A stretch of DNA of 64,000 nucleotides. It comes from CAYJHC01 sp964369465 (lineage in GTDB: Bacteria > Bacillota > Clostridia > Peptostreptococcales > Anaerovoracaceae). Below are positions 46,773-55,620 of this stretch, piece by piece. The position numbers were made by a program, and so were the translations under genes. Position 1 is the stretch's first letter. Every line of letters begins with the position of its first letter. The notes below the pieces were generated by a model that saw only the letters and a program-made list of their open reading frames with translations, had not been told where the DNA came from and did not search any database. The stretch is taken from positions 1 to 64,000 of the forward strand of contig CAYJEX010000005.1 of the NCBI GenBank assembly GCA_964369465.1, given 5' to 3'.

Positions 46773-47951
46773 TTATCTTTTAACTATCATAGCAGTTCCT
46801 TGACCTCCACCTATGCATAGCGTTGCAAGTCCAGTCTTCGAATCTCTTTTTATCATTTCATGAATTAACGTTATTAATATTCTAGTACCTGATGCTCCAA
46901 TTGGATGTCCCATTGCTATTGCCCCACCATTAACATTCAATTTTTCCGGATCAATACCTAGGTCCTTACCAACTGCTAATGACTGCGCCGCAAATGCTTC
47001 ATTGGCTTCTATTAATTCAATATCTTCAATTTTCATATCTGCCTTTTCTAAAGCTTTTTTCGATGATGGAACTGGCCCAATTCCCATAATCAAAGGGTCT
47101 ACCCCTGCCGAAGCATAAGATGCAATTGTACACAATGGTTTAATGCCTAATTCATCTGCTTTTTCCTTAGACATTACTACTACCGCTGCTCCACCATCAT
47201 TTATTCCCGATGCGTTCGCTGCAGTTACTGTTCCATCTTTCTTAAAAGCAGGTCGAAGTTTCGCAAGCCCCTCTACAACTACACCCGGTTTTGGGTATTC
47301 ATCTGTATCAAACACTTTTGGTTCTCCCTTTTTTTGAGGAATAAGAACAGGCACAATTTCTTCTTTGAATTTTCCTGCTGCTAATGCAGCCTCAGCTTTT
47401 TGTTGAGAGTTCGCAGCAAATGCATCTTGCTCCTCTCTTGTAAGTCCCCACTGCTCTGCTATATTTTCAGCTGTAATTCCCATATGAATGTTATCAAATG
47501 CATCTGTGAGGCCATCATATACCATTGTATCAATTACTTGCGAGTTCCCCATTCTAGCACCCCATCTTGCTGCTGGCATTACATACCCTGACTGTGACAT
47601 GTTCTCTGCACCACCTGCTACTACAATGTCTGCATCTCCAGCTTTAATAATCTGAGCAGCTAGAGACACGGCTCTAAGACCCGAACCACATACTTTGTTA
47701 AGTGCCATAGAAGGAACTTCTTTTGGAATGCCAGACTCAATACTTATTTGCCTTGCAATATTTTGTCCAAGACCTCCTTGTAATACACAGCCCATAATCA
47801 CTTCATCAACCTGCTCTGCTTTAAGGCCTGCTCTTTTCAAAGCTTCTTTAACTGCAATAGCTCCAAGTTGCTTTGCTGAAACATCTTTTAAACTGCCTCC
47901 AAATGTTCCAATTGGTGTTCTCGCCGCACTTACAATTACTACTTCCTTCAT
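46773..47951 (-). CDS. thlA: Acetyl-CoA acetyltransferase (thiolase)
   Basis: Condenses two acetyl-CoA to acetoacetyl-CoA, or cleaves it in reverse. The 392-residue protein has the catalytic Cys in [11 protein letters not shown], the His in [16 protein letters not shown] and the second Cys in [22 protein letters not shown] precedes ATG 47951. In lysine fermenters acetoacetyl-CoA is an intermediate on the way to butyrate and acetate, so this thiolase is relevant to the kam pathway, although it stands alone here. An upstream sequence at 48107-48121 is a weak CodY-box match. Confidence 0.96.
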   Translation of the reverse strand: MKEVVIVSAARTPIGTFGGSLKDVSAKQLGAIAVKEALKRAGLKAEQVDEVIMGCVLQGGLGQNIARQISIESGIPKEVPSMALNKVCGSGLRAVSLAAQIIKAGDADIVVAGGAENMSQSGYVMPAARWGARMGNSQVIDTMVYDGLTDAFDNIHMGITAENIAEQWGLTREEQDAFAANSQQKAEAALAAGKFKEEIVPVLIPQKKGEPKVFDTDEYPKPGVVVEGLAKLRPAFKKDGTVTAANASGINDGGAAVVVMSKEKADELGIKPLCTIASYASAGVDPLIMGIGPVPSSKKALEKADMKIEDIELIEANEAFAAQSLAVGKDLGIDPEKLNVNGGAIAMGHPIGASGTRILITLIHEMIKRDSKTGLATLCIGGGQGTAMIVKR

Positions 47952-48156
47952 ATTATTCCTCCTGCTCAAAATAAAAAATAAATTACTCAACAAAATAATT
48001 ATTCTTGTATACTATATTCATTATTTCATCTACAGTAATATTTTACCACGAAATCATAAGTTTTCTATATATTTTTTGACCAAATAAAACAATTCTACTA
48101 TTCGCACAATTCTGAAAATGAACCGTAATGCACTTACAGTTAGTATTTCCCTTCAA

Positions 48157-48699
48157 TCATTTTATTATTTTCGATATTTCCTTGAAACCTTCTGTCTTCG
48201 CATCTTGAAGTATGTCAAACAAAATTGCCTCACAAGTAGATATTTCTACCCCTGCTTTTGCCATTCTAGCGATTGCAACTTTTTTATCATTTGAATTTCT
48301 TGAACTCACACAATCTTCCACTACTAATACCTTGTATCCTTTTTTTAATAAATCCAAAGCAGTTTGTGCTACGCAAATATGTGTTTCTATTCCACAAACA
48401 ACTATTTCCTTGCATCCTCTTCCATGTTTATTTATGAATTCCATAAATCCTTCTTCAGCAACGGCACTAAAGTGTGTTTTGTCAAAATACTCTGCTTTTT
48501 CAGCAAGCGCTTCTTTAATTGATGCCACTGTGTTTCCTAGTCCTTTTGCGTATTGTTCTGTAACTAAAATTGGCATTCCAAGTACAGCAGCTCCCTTTGC
48601 TAATTTTATTGTTTTATCTGTTAGTACTTCCAACCCATCCATAGCTGGCATTAGCCTTTCTTGAAAGTCCACAAACAAAATTATTTTTTCCTTATTCAT
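48157..48699 (-). CDS. Isochorismatase-family cysteine hydrolase
   Basis: A 180-residue alpha/beta hydrolase of the isochorismatase/nicotinamidase-like family. The catalytic triad is readable: Asp in LFVDFQERL, Lys in the FDKTHFSA region, and Cys in VVCGIETHICVAQTA. Substrate cannot be predicted; members hydrolyse nicotinamide, N-carbamoyl compounds, ureidoacrylate and isochorismate. A start at ATG 48699 follows GGGTGA; a GTG three codons upstream is possible. It lies 30 bases past the surE gene in the same direction. Confidence 0.88.
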   Translation of the reverse strand: MNKEKIILFVDFQERLMPAMDGLEVLTDKTIKLAKGAAVLGMPILVTEQYAKGLGNTVASIKEALAEKAEYFDKTHFSAVAEEGFMEFINKHGRGCKEIVVCGIETHICVAQTALDLLKKGYKVLVVEDCVSSRNSNDKKVAIARMAKAGVEISTCEAILFDILQDAKTEGFKEISKIIK

Positions 48700-48729
48700 A
48701 TTATTCACCCCATCTAAAAACTTTCTAAT

Positions 48730-49509
48730 CTAATTATCATCTTCAAGTAATTTTTCATCTTGCCAAATCTTTTCAAGTAGATCATGTGCAGTTAAGTCAA
48801 AATGAAGCGGCGTTATCGTCGCATATCCTTCTTGCATAGCTAGAACATCATAAGATAGATTCTTACTTCTATACTTTTTAGGATAACCTTCATATTGATA
48901 CACTAATTGTCCCTCTTCATTTTCATTAGATGATAGCCACTCTTCATATTCTCTTATACCTAATTTAGTGTATTTTATTCCTTTCACTTCCTCCTTAGGC
49001 ATATTAGGTACATTAATATTCAAAACCATGCCTGATTTTAATTCCTTAAACACTTTTTCAATTGTATTCACAATTATACATTTTATATATTCAAAATGTT
49101 TCGGGCTATGACTGTTTACCGAAAGTGCTACAGCAGGAAGTTTACACATTGCCCCTTCTATTGCAGCAGATACCGTTCCAGAATATAACGTATCTGTACC
49201 CAAATTTCCACCATGATTTATTCCGGAATAGACCAAATCAATATCAATTCCTCTTTCATTATAATATTTTAATCCTAACTTGACACAATCTACGGGAGTT
49301 CCACTGCACTTCAATGCCATTTTTGCTCCTTCATATTGTATTTCCTTAATATAAATCGGTTTTCCAACTGTTATTCCATGGCCACTAGCACTTCTTTGTC
49401 CGTCAGGAGCGCAAACATACACCTCTGCTTTTTCTGCTACAGCATTTACAAGTTGACGTATTCCTTCTGAATCTATTCCATCATCATTCGTAACTAATAC
49501 CTTAATCAT
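48730..49509 (-). CDS. surE: 5'/3'-nucleotidase SurE
   Basis: Divalent-metal nucleotidase acting on 5'- and 3'-nucleoside monophosphates and on exopolyphosphate. The 259-residue protein starts MIKVLVTNDDGIDSEGI, with the metal-binding Asp-Asp pair, then SASGHGITV, SGINHGGNLGTDTLYSGTV and SAAIEGAM. GGGAG precedes ATG 49509. Overlaps the 3' end of the preceding pseudouridine synthase gene by eight bases, so the two are co-transcribed. Confidence 0.96.
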   Translation of the reverse strand: MIKVLVTNDDGIDSEGIRQLVNAVAEKAEVYVCAPDGQRSASGHGITVGKPIYIKEIQYEGAKMALKCSGTPVDCVKLGLKYYNERGIDIDLVYSGINHGGNLGTDTLYSGTVSAAIEGAMCKLPAVALSVNSHSPKHFEYIKCIIVNTIEKVFKELKSGMVLNINVPNMPKEEVKGIKYTKLGIREYEEWLSSNENEEGQLVYQYEGYPKKYRSKNLSYDVLAMQEGYATITPLHFDLTAHDLLEKIWQDEKLLEDDN

Positions 49510-50221
49510 TTGTTCTCCCATTATTTCTCAAGCTCCTTATTTCTTCTTGTGTAAGTTTTCTATAATGTCCTTCTTTAAGTCTACCCAAAACAACCTCTCC
49601 TATTGCAATTCTTTGTAATTCTATAACCTTGTTACCCACCGACTTGCACATTTTTCTAATTTGCCTATTTTTCCCTTCAGAAACAGTGATTTCTAGTAAA
49701 GCTGTAGATTTCATCTGCTTTATTAGCTTAACCCACGCTTTCCCTGTTACATAGCCTCCTATATCCACGCCATTTCTCAACTTAACTATTCTTTCAGTAG
49801 ACATTATTCCAGAAACCAACACTCTATATGTTTTATTCACTTTGTTAGCTGGGTGAGCCAAGTCATTAAAAAAGTCGCCGTCGTTTGTCATGATCAAAAG
49901 CCCTGACGTTTCGTAATCCAATCTTCCCACTGGAAATATTCTTTCCTGTATATCTGTCACAAGTTGCATAACTGTAGGTCTTCCTTGTTCATCGCTTACT
50001 GTAGTGATATATCCAGCTGGCTTATTCAAAAGAATGTACACTTTTTTTTCATAAGGTTTAATAATTCTTCCATTTACCTTTACCACATCATCTGGTTGAA
50101 CCTGGTACCCCATTTCTTTTACAGTTATTCCATTTACTTTCACATTTCCGTTTGTTGTTAATTCATCTGCTTTACGTCTACTAGTTACACCTGATGAAGC
50201 TATATATTTATTTAATCTCAT
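49502..50221 (-). CDS. RsuA/RluB-family 16S/23S rRNA pseudouridine synthase
   Basis: A 239-residue enzyme with an N-terminal S4 RNA-binding domain (MRLNKYIASSGVTSRRKAD) and a catalytic domain whose active-site Asp is in VGRLDYETSGLLIMTNDG. NRQIRKMCKSVG follows toward the C-terminus. Its length and motifs fit RluB/RluE/RsuA; which rRNA position it modifies cannot be told. It is divergent from the threonine/serine exporter. scpB, frequent next to rluB in Firmicutes, is about 1.4 kb away on the other side of the exporter genes. Confidence 0.9.
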   Translation of the reverse strand: MRLNKYIASSGVTSRRKADELTTNGNVKVNGITVKEMGYQVQPDDVVKVNGRIIKPYEKKVYILLNKPAGYITTVSDEQGRPTVMQLVTDIQERIFPVGRLDYETSGLLIMTNDGDFFNDLAHPANKVNKTYRVLVSGIMSTERIVKLRNGVDIGGYVTGKAWVKLIKQMKSTALLEITVSEGKNRQIRKMCKSVGNKVIELQRIAIGEVVLGRLKEGHYRKLTQEEIRSLRNNGRTND

Positions 50222-50358
50222 TATTCATTCTCACATTATAGCATTTACTGCCTACTCCAACTCTTTAAGCTTATTATTATTAATAAGTTTGTTTCTATTG
50301 ATAGTCTACCATATACAATTAAATTGTGCTACAATTTATATATGAAAGGTGGTAGCAT

Positions 50359-51144
50359 ATGTCCAACGTATTAGAAAGAAAAGTATTGTCTTTGGCACTT
50401 TTAGCAGGAGAAATAATGCTAAAAAGTGGTGCTGAAATATATAGAGTTGAAGATACAATCACGCGAATATGCCGCGCATGCAAAATGGATAATGTTGGAG
50501 TATTTAGTACTCTTACGGGAATTTTTGTTTCCGTATCAAGAGATAGAGAGGATTCACATTCATCTACTGCTATTGCAAATGTAAAAACTTCATCAATAAA
50601 TTTGAACAAAATATCAAAAGTCAATTCTTTTGCGAGAACATTTATTGCGACAGACCTTTCGGTTGATGAAGGAATAGAAATTCTCGAAAAAATAAAAACA
50701 AAAAGATTATATCCTGTCCCCTTTAAAATTTTTATCTCCGGTATTTCGTGTGCATTGTTCTCGGTTATTTTTGGGGGCTTGTTTTCAGATAGCATCCTAA
50801 CAGGATTTATTGGCCTAGCCTCATATTCAATATTTTTAGGCTTAGCCGCCTTGAATACAAATTATTTTCTATGTGATTTTCTAGCCATTGCTTTTGCAGC
50901 CTTCGCCTGCTTAGCTGCCAGTCATTTTGATTTGATTTCCACATCTGGCCCTGCAATAATAGGTTCTCTAATGTTATTTGCACCTGGATTTTCAATAACT
51001 ACATCTATGAGGGATTTCCTTTCGGGCGACATGCTTGCTGGACTCTCTCGATTAGTTGAAGCGCTTGCAATTGCAATTTCACTCGCTGCTGGAGTAGGCT
51101 TTGCTCTACAAATTTGGAACTATACAGGAGGGCTTTTTCAATGA
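50359..51144 (+). CDS. Threonine/serine exporter, ThrE N-terminal half
   Basis: A 261-residue DUF1212-type protein corresponding to the N-terminal half of ThrE exporters. It has a soluble N-terminal part with AGEIMLKSGAEIYRVEDTI and then several membrane helices from about residue 120, with the conserved pore sequence ALMLFAPGFSIT-like GSLMLFAPGFSITTSMRD. AAAGGTGG precedes ATG 50359. It overlaps the next gene by an ATGA, so both halves are made together. Confidence 0.9.
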   Translation: MSNVLERKVLSLALLAGEIMLKSGAEIYRVEDTITRICRACKMDNVGVFSTLTGIFVSVSRDREDSHSSTAIANVKTSSINLNKISKVNSFARTFIATDLSVDEGIEILEKIKTKRLYPVPFKIFISGISCALFSVIFGGLFSDSILTGFIGLASYSIFLGLAALNTNYFLCDFLAIAFAAFACLAASHFDLISTSGPAIIGSLMLFAPGFSITTSMRDFLSGDMLAGLSRLVEALAIAISLAAGVGFALQIWNYTGGLFQ

Positions 51145-51584
51145 TATCTAGTCTATTTCTTGTTTTTTTTGTAACATTAGGTTTTGCCATCCTCTGCCAT
51201 GCACCAATCAAAATCTTGATTCCCACATCTTTCATTGGGATGTTAGGTTACACCACATATCTATTGTTCCTTGATGCTTATGGTGACGTTCTACCTGTAT
51301 TTATTGCTGCATGTGCAATAGGACTATTGAGTGATATTTGCGCTAGGTTAATGAAGGAACCTACTACTATATTTATCATCCCTGCCATCGTTTCCCTTGT
51401 GCCTGGTTCAAAACTATATTACACAATGTTAGCTGTAATTGAAGGAAAATTAGCTTTGGCTGCTGAGTTAGGAACATCTACACTATTTATCGCGGGAGCT
51501 ATTGCTCTAGGTCTTGTTGTAGAAGGGTCTCTCTTTAGAATAGTCGTAACAATTAAAAGAAACATTTTTAAAAAGGGTAAGTAG
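51141..51584 (+). CDS. Threonine/serine exporter, ThrE C-terminal half
   Basis: A 147-residue membrane protein (DUF3815 type) matching the C-terminal half of ThrE, with about five hydrophobic segments and the typical FIIPAIVSLVPGSKLYYTM. The ATG at 51141 overlaps the stop of the upstream half (ATGA), and GGAGGG lies just before. The two polypeptides should assemble into one exporter, as in other Firmicutes with split ThrE. It converges on scpB with 13 bases between. Confidence 0.9.
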   Translation: MISSLFLVFFVTLGFAILCHAPIKILIPTSFIGMLGYTTYLLFLDAYGDVLPVFIAACAIGLLSDICARLMKEPTTIFIIPAIVSLVPGSKLYYTMLAVIEGKLALAAELGTSTLFIAGAIALGLVVEGSLFRIVVTIKRNIFKKGK

Positions 51585-51597
51585 TGCAACTAACCCT

Positions 51598-52182
51598 CTA
51601 TGTTTCAATTTTTAACTGCTTCATCTCCCATTGCCCTAACAACTCTTCTTCTATATCATTAGATTCTTCTAACTCTTCTAGTTTTGGTAATTCCTTAAGT
51701 GATTCATATCCAAAATATCTAAGAAAATCGTTTGTCGTTCCATATAACACTGGTCTACCTATACCCTCAGATCTTCCCACCTCGCAAACCAATCCTTTTG
51801 CATTCAATCCTTCAATTACCCTATCACATTTTATTCCTCTTACAGCTTCTATTTCCGCTCTTGTAACAGGTTGTTTATATGCAACAATAGCAAGTACTTC
51901 TAATGCAGATTGACTTAATCTCCTTTTTCTAACAGGAGTACATAACCTCTCTACATACTCAGCATTTTCTGAAAAAGTTACTAATTGAAACGTTTTATCA
52001 ATCTCCCTAATTCGAATTCCTCTATTTTCTTCTTCATACTGCGTTGCAAGTTCTCTCATATACTTTACTGCATCTTTTGTTTCTATATTTAAAACATCTG
52101 CCATTGCTTTTGCTTCCAAAGGCTCTCCCCAAACAAAAAGCATCGATTCCATTGCTGATTTCATTCTTTTTTCGCTAGCCAT
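51598..52182 (-). CDS. scpB: Segregation and condensation protein ScpB
   Basis: Winged-helix partner of the SMC complex. The 194-residue protein has two winged-helix domains; LSQSALEVLAIVAYKQPVTRAEIEAVRG is the family signature. AGGGGAAT precedes ATG 52182. It follows scpA by 24 bases and should be translated from the same message, downstream of mtnA. Confidence 0.96.
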   Translation of the reverse strand: MASEKRMKSAMESMLFVWGEPLEAKAMADVLNIETKDAVKYMRELATQYEEENRGIRIREIDKTFQLVTFSENAEYVERLCTPVRKRRLSQSALEVLAIVAYKQPVTRAEIEAVRGIKCDRVIEGLNAKGLVCEVGRSEGIGRPVLYGTTNDFLRYFGYESLKELPKLEELEESNDIEEELLGQWEMKQLKIET

Positions 52183-52206
52183 ATTCCCCTGCTTTCCATA
52201 AATATA

Positions 52207-52947
52207 CTATAAATTATCTGTAGCTCCTACTTTAATTGGACCATATATCGTCTGTTGCTTCGCCCATAACCTGTCTTGTTTCACCAATTCTAACATTGAA
52301 GAAAAAGAAAGCGCAACATCATATTTATCATTTTTTTCATTAACAAGGCTATAAAAATCAACCTCATTCTTTCCTTCTAGATCAAACAACTTTTTTATAA
52401 ATGTAAGTTTTGCTTCTGTTGTGATTTTTTCTATCCTCCTGCTTTCATAGTTTTGTTTCATGACTGATTCTTTTTTCTTTTTCAAAAGAAACCTATTGAA
52501 GGCAATAACAAACTGGTCAATATCTAAGGATAAATATTCATCAGCATCATTCGTATACTCTGTCAAATCCTCTTGTGGTTTAGAAAATATACTTCTTCCA
52601 TACAACTCTTGTTCACTCAACGATTCAGAAATTGCCTTAAATTTTCTGTACTCAATTAGTCTGCCTACTAGTTCTGCGCGAGGGTCTTCATCAAAGACAT
52701 CAACACCATCTACACTTATTTTAGGAAGAAGCATCTTGGATTTTATTTCTAAAAGGCTTGCTGCCAGTATCATAAATTCCGTAGCAATTTCCACATCTAA
52801 TTTTTCCATATTTTCAATATACTCTATATACTGTTTTGTTATTTCTGATATTTTGATATCATATATACTCATTTTTGCAGTCTCTATCAAGTATACCAAA
52901 AGATCAAATGGTCCTTCAAACTGTCTTAGTTTAACTTTATATGACAT
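52207..52947 (-). CDS. scpA: Segregation and condensation protein ScpA
   Basis: Kleisin subunit that bridges the SMC heads. The 246-residue protein has the N-terminal signature FEGPFDLLVYLIETAKMSIYDI and the MLAASLLEIKSKMLLP-like AASLLEIKSKMLLPK, with a C-terminal winged-helix-like end. GAGGAG precedes ATG 52947, which lies 11 bases inside the 3' end of mtnA. Confidence 0.96.
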   Translation of the reverse strand: MSYKVKLRQFEGPFDLLVYLIETAKMSIYDIKISEITKQYIEYIENMEKLDVEIATEFMILAASLLEIKSKMLLPKISVDGVDVFDEDPRAELVGRLIEYRKFKAISESLSEQELYGRSIFSKPQEDLTEYTNDADEYLSLDIDQFVIAFNRFLLKKKKESVMKQNYESRRIEKITTEAKLTFIKKLFDLEGKNEVDFYSLVNEKNDKYDVALSFSSMLELVKQDRLWAKQQTIYGPIKVGATDNL

Positions 52948-54049
52948 CTTTGTTTTTCTCCTCGTTTTGTTCTATCTCCATGATTTTTTTAAACCCTTCG
53001 TCATAAGGTGGATATACAATTCCTTTATCTGTAATATACGCCGTAATGTACTTGCTATCCGTTACATCAAATGCAGGATTAAATTTTTTAACAGTTGTGG
53101 GAGTCATAGGTTTTTCGTACCAAAGCTCGCCTATTTCCTCTCCATCCCTTTCCTCTATGACAATATCTGCTCCCGTAGGTGTTTCTAAATCTATAGTACT
53201 TATAGGAGCATACATATAAAAAGGTATTCCAAATTCTTTTGCCATAATAGCTACTTGCATTGTACCAATTTTATTTGCACCATCTCCATTTGCGGCAGCT
53301 CTATCACATCCTACAATTACCGCATCTATAAGTCCTTTTTTCATGACCGTTCCTGCCATATTATCACATATCAATGTGACATCTATTCCCGCTTTGTCCA
53401 ATTCAAAAGCTGTTAATCTAGCTCCTTGAAGTAACGGTCTCGTTTCATCTGCATATACTTTGAAATTGTATCCTTTTTCCTGCCCTAAATATATGCTCGC
53501 CAAGCAAGTTCCATATTTAGCCGTTGCTAATGTTCCAGCATTACAATGCGTAAGTATTCCCATGTTTGGTTTTAAAAGCGAGAGTCCATATTCTCCCATA
53601 TTAATAGAAGATTCAATATCTTCTTTTCTAATCAAATCTACTTCTTTAAATATCTCTTCTTTTATGTATGCAATTTTTTCTTTTTCCGGCAAATCAACAC
53701 ATAGTCCCTCTTCCAAGGCCGCTGATTTTTTTGTAATTCTATTTATTGCCCAAAAAAGATTGACTGCAGTAGGCCTAGATGATTTCAGATAGTCTCCTGT
53801 ATCTGTAATTCTAGCATGAATTTCGTCAGAAGAATTAAATTCCAAATCTTTTATATCTATATACATTCCATAAGCAGCTGCAACTCCTATTGCAGGTGCT
53901 CCCCTAACTGCTAGTATCTTTATTGCTCTCCATACTTCTTCTCGATTACATAATTCTATATATTTTTCCTCATTCGGCAAAAGCGTTTGATCAATAATAA
54001 ACAACTTGTCATTCTCCATATATACAGGTTCAATTACATTTATTTTCAT
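52937..54049 (-). CDS. mtnA: S-methyl-5-thioribose-1-phosphate isomerase MtnA
   Basis: Isomerises methylthioribose-1-phosphate to methylthioribulose-1-phosphate in recycling of methylthioadenosine. The 370-residue protein has AVRGAPAIGVAAAYG, LTHCNAGTLATAKYG with the conserved catalytic Cys, TRPLLQGARLTAFEL and GCDRAAANGDGANKIGT with the catalytic Asp. It is a eIF2B-like fold. No mtnB, mtnC/X, mtnK or mtnN gene is near, and it overlaps scpA by 11 bases. It could also act on 5-deoxyribose-1-phosphate from radical-SAM by-products, which is known for some homologues. Confidence 0.92.
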   Translation of the reverse strand: MKINVIEPVYMENDKLFIIDQTLLPNEEKYIELCNREEVWRAIKILAVRGAPAIGVAAAYGMYIDIKDLEFNSSDEIHARITDTGDYLKSSRPTAVNLFWAINRITKKSAALEEGLCVDLPEKEKIAYIKEEIFKEVDLIRKEDIESSINMGEYGLSLLKPNMGILTHCNAGTLATAKYGTCLASIYLGQEKGYNFKVYADETRPLLQGARLTAFELDKAGIDVTLICDNMAGTVMKKGLIDAVIVGCDRAAANGDGANKIGTMQVAIMAKEFGIPFYMYAPISTIDLETPTGADIVIEERDGEEIGELWYEKPMTPTTVKKFNPAFDVTDSKYITAYITDKGIVYPPYDEGFKKIMEIEQNEEKNKDVI

Positions 54050-54218
54050 ATATCAATATCCTTTCAAAATATTTCTCATATAAATAACATCGTCTTCTTT
54101 GATTCTATTTCCGACTCCATATTCGAAGTAATGTCGAGTTTAACAAAAGTGCAATTTTTCTTTCACTACATACACAATAATTATAACACATTGAAATCAG
54201 CTCGATTCGATTTTGTTG

Positions 54219-54275
54219 ACTTTTTTGAAAATTACCTCACCATTTGTTGATAACATATTCTAAAAAAGATATAAT
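54219..54275 (+). promoter_or_regulatory. Promoter of the aldo/keto reductase with a possible CodY box
   Basis: Plus-strand -35 TTGATA (54247-54252), 17-base spacer and perfect -10 TATAAT (54270-54275). Fourteen bases farther upstream, ACTTTTTTGAAAATT (54219-54233) differs from the CodY consensus AATTTTCWGAAAATT at two positions. A/T-rich DNA gives such matches by chance, so the promoter is firmer than the operator. Confidence 0.6.
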
Positions 54276-54335
54276 TACCATGAGAAATGTAGTAAAATAT
54301 CAAACTGCATATTTTTCATTAGGAAGGAGAACAAA

Positions 54336-55463
54336 ATGCAATACAGACAATTTAACAAATCTGGCGATAACATTACCTTATTTGGCCTTGGCACAATGAG
54401 AATGCCAACAAACGACGATAAAAAGATTGATGAACCTGCCGCAATAAAAATGATCCGCAACACAATAGATCAAGGAGTGAACTATGTGGACACAGCCTAT
54501 ATGTACCATGATTTCTGTGCGGAAAAAGTAGTGGGAAAAGCATTACAAGATGGATATAGGGAAAAAGTTTTTTTAGCAAATAAAATGCCCGTTTGGCTCG
54601 TTAATAACGAAGCAGAGATGGAGCAACTTTTCCAAAAGCAGTTAGAAAATTGTCAAACTGACCACTTTGATTTTTATCTACTCCATAACGTCACGCAAGC
54701 TATATGGAAGAGAGCAGAAAAATTCAAATGTCTAGAATTTTTAGAAAAAATGAAAGCCAAAGGCAAAATAAAACATTTGGGATTTTCTTTTCATGACGAA
54801 TATGATTTTTTCAGGGAAGTTGTAGATGCACACCCATGGGATTTTTGCCAAATACAATTAAATATTATGGATATGGATTATCAAGCTGGTGTAGCTGGAT
54901 TAGAATATGCAGCTGCAAAAAATCTACCTGTAATCATCATGGAGCCAGCTAAAGGAGGAAAGATTGTCGACAAACTTCCTCCTACAGTTTCTGAATACTG
55001 GAAATCCGCACCAAAACAAAGAAAGCCAATTGAATGGGCATTAAAATGGCTTGCAAATTTCGATTCAGTTTTGACCATTTTATGTGGCGTTCATTCCGAA
55101 GAACAAATGCTGGAAAATCTAAGTATACTAAATGAATCAAAATCCAATAGTTTGACAGAAGATGAACTTGCCATTATAAAAAAGGTCTCTGAAGAATATA
55201 ACAAACTAATAAAATACTCATGTACAAGTTGCGAGTATTGTTTGCCGTGTCCTGAAAAAATTGATATTCCAACTATAATAGGCCTTAGAAATGATTGGGA
55301 ACTGTATTGTCATTCTGAAAAAACAGCAAACGACTATTATCTATGGATACCAGAAGGCAGAAGAGCTTCTAACTGCACCAACTGCGAGAAGTGCATGATA
55401 AAATGCCCTCAGCAATTACCTATTCCTAACATCATGAAAGAATGTTGCGAAATATTCGAATGA
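54336..55463 (+). CDS. Aldo/keto reductase with C-terminal iron-sulfur motif
   Basis: A 375-residue protein: an aldo/keto reductase TIM barrel (about 1-280) with FGLGTMRMPTNDD, the catalytic DTAYMYH tyrosine and YLLHNV. A C-terminal ferredoxin-like extension follows with two Cys clusters, CTSCEYCLPCP and CTNCEKCMIKCP, enough for 4Fe-4S binding. This architecture is common in anaerobes. The physiological carbonyl substrate and electron donor are unknown. AAGGAG precedes the ATG, behind a strong promoter. A hairpin at 55516-55548 follows. Confidence 0.93.
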   Translation: MQYRQFNKSGDNITLFGLGTMRMPTNDDKKIDEPAAIKMIRNTIDQGVNYVDTAYMYHDFCAEKVVGKALQDGYREKVFLANKMPVWLVNNEAEMEQLFQKQLENCQTDHFDFYLLHNVTQAIWKRAEKFKCLEFLEKMKAKGKIKHLGFSFHDEYDFFREVVDAHPWDFCQIQLNIMDMDYQAGVAGLEYAAAKNLPVIIMEPAKGGKIVDKLPPTVSEYWKSAPKQRKPIEWALKWLANFDSVLTILCGVHSEEQMLENLSILNESKSNSLTEDELAIIKKVSEEYNKLIKYSCTSCEYCLPCPEKIDIPTIIGLRNDWELYCHSEKTANDYYLWIPEGRRASNCTNCEKCMIKCPQQLPIPNIMKECCEIFE

Positions 55464-55515
55464 CAATTAATATAGAAACTATTTTGTTATATAAAATGTT
55501 TTCTCGAACAAACTC

Positions 55516-55548
55516 AAAGCCCTTCATCGTATTCGAATGAAGGGCTTT
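55516..55548 (+). terminator. Terminator-like hairpin after the aldo/keto reductase
   Basis: Twelve-base-pair perfect stem AAAGCCCTTCAT (55516-55527) / ATGAAGGGCTTT (55537-55548). The trailing T run is weak on both strands, but its place between convergent genes suggests a bidirectional terminator. Confidence 0.7.
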
Positions 55549-55620
55549 ATACTTTAAATTAATATTTTTGGACACTCGATATCACAACAGTAATATCCTT
55601 TTTTTCTGAAAATATGTTGC

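Noticed and set aside
55600..55614. CodY-box-like TTTTTTCTGAAAATA
   Set aside because: It is at the 3' end of the saccharopine dehydrogenase-family gene, not near a promoter; likely chance in A/T-rich DNA.
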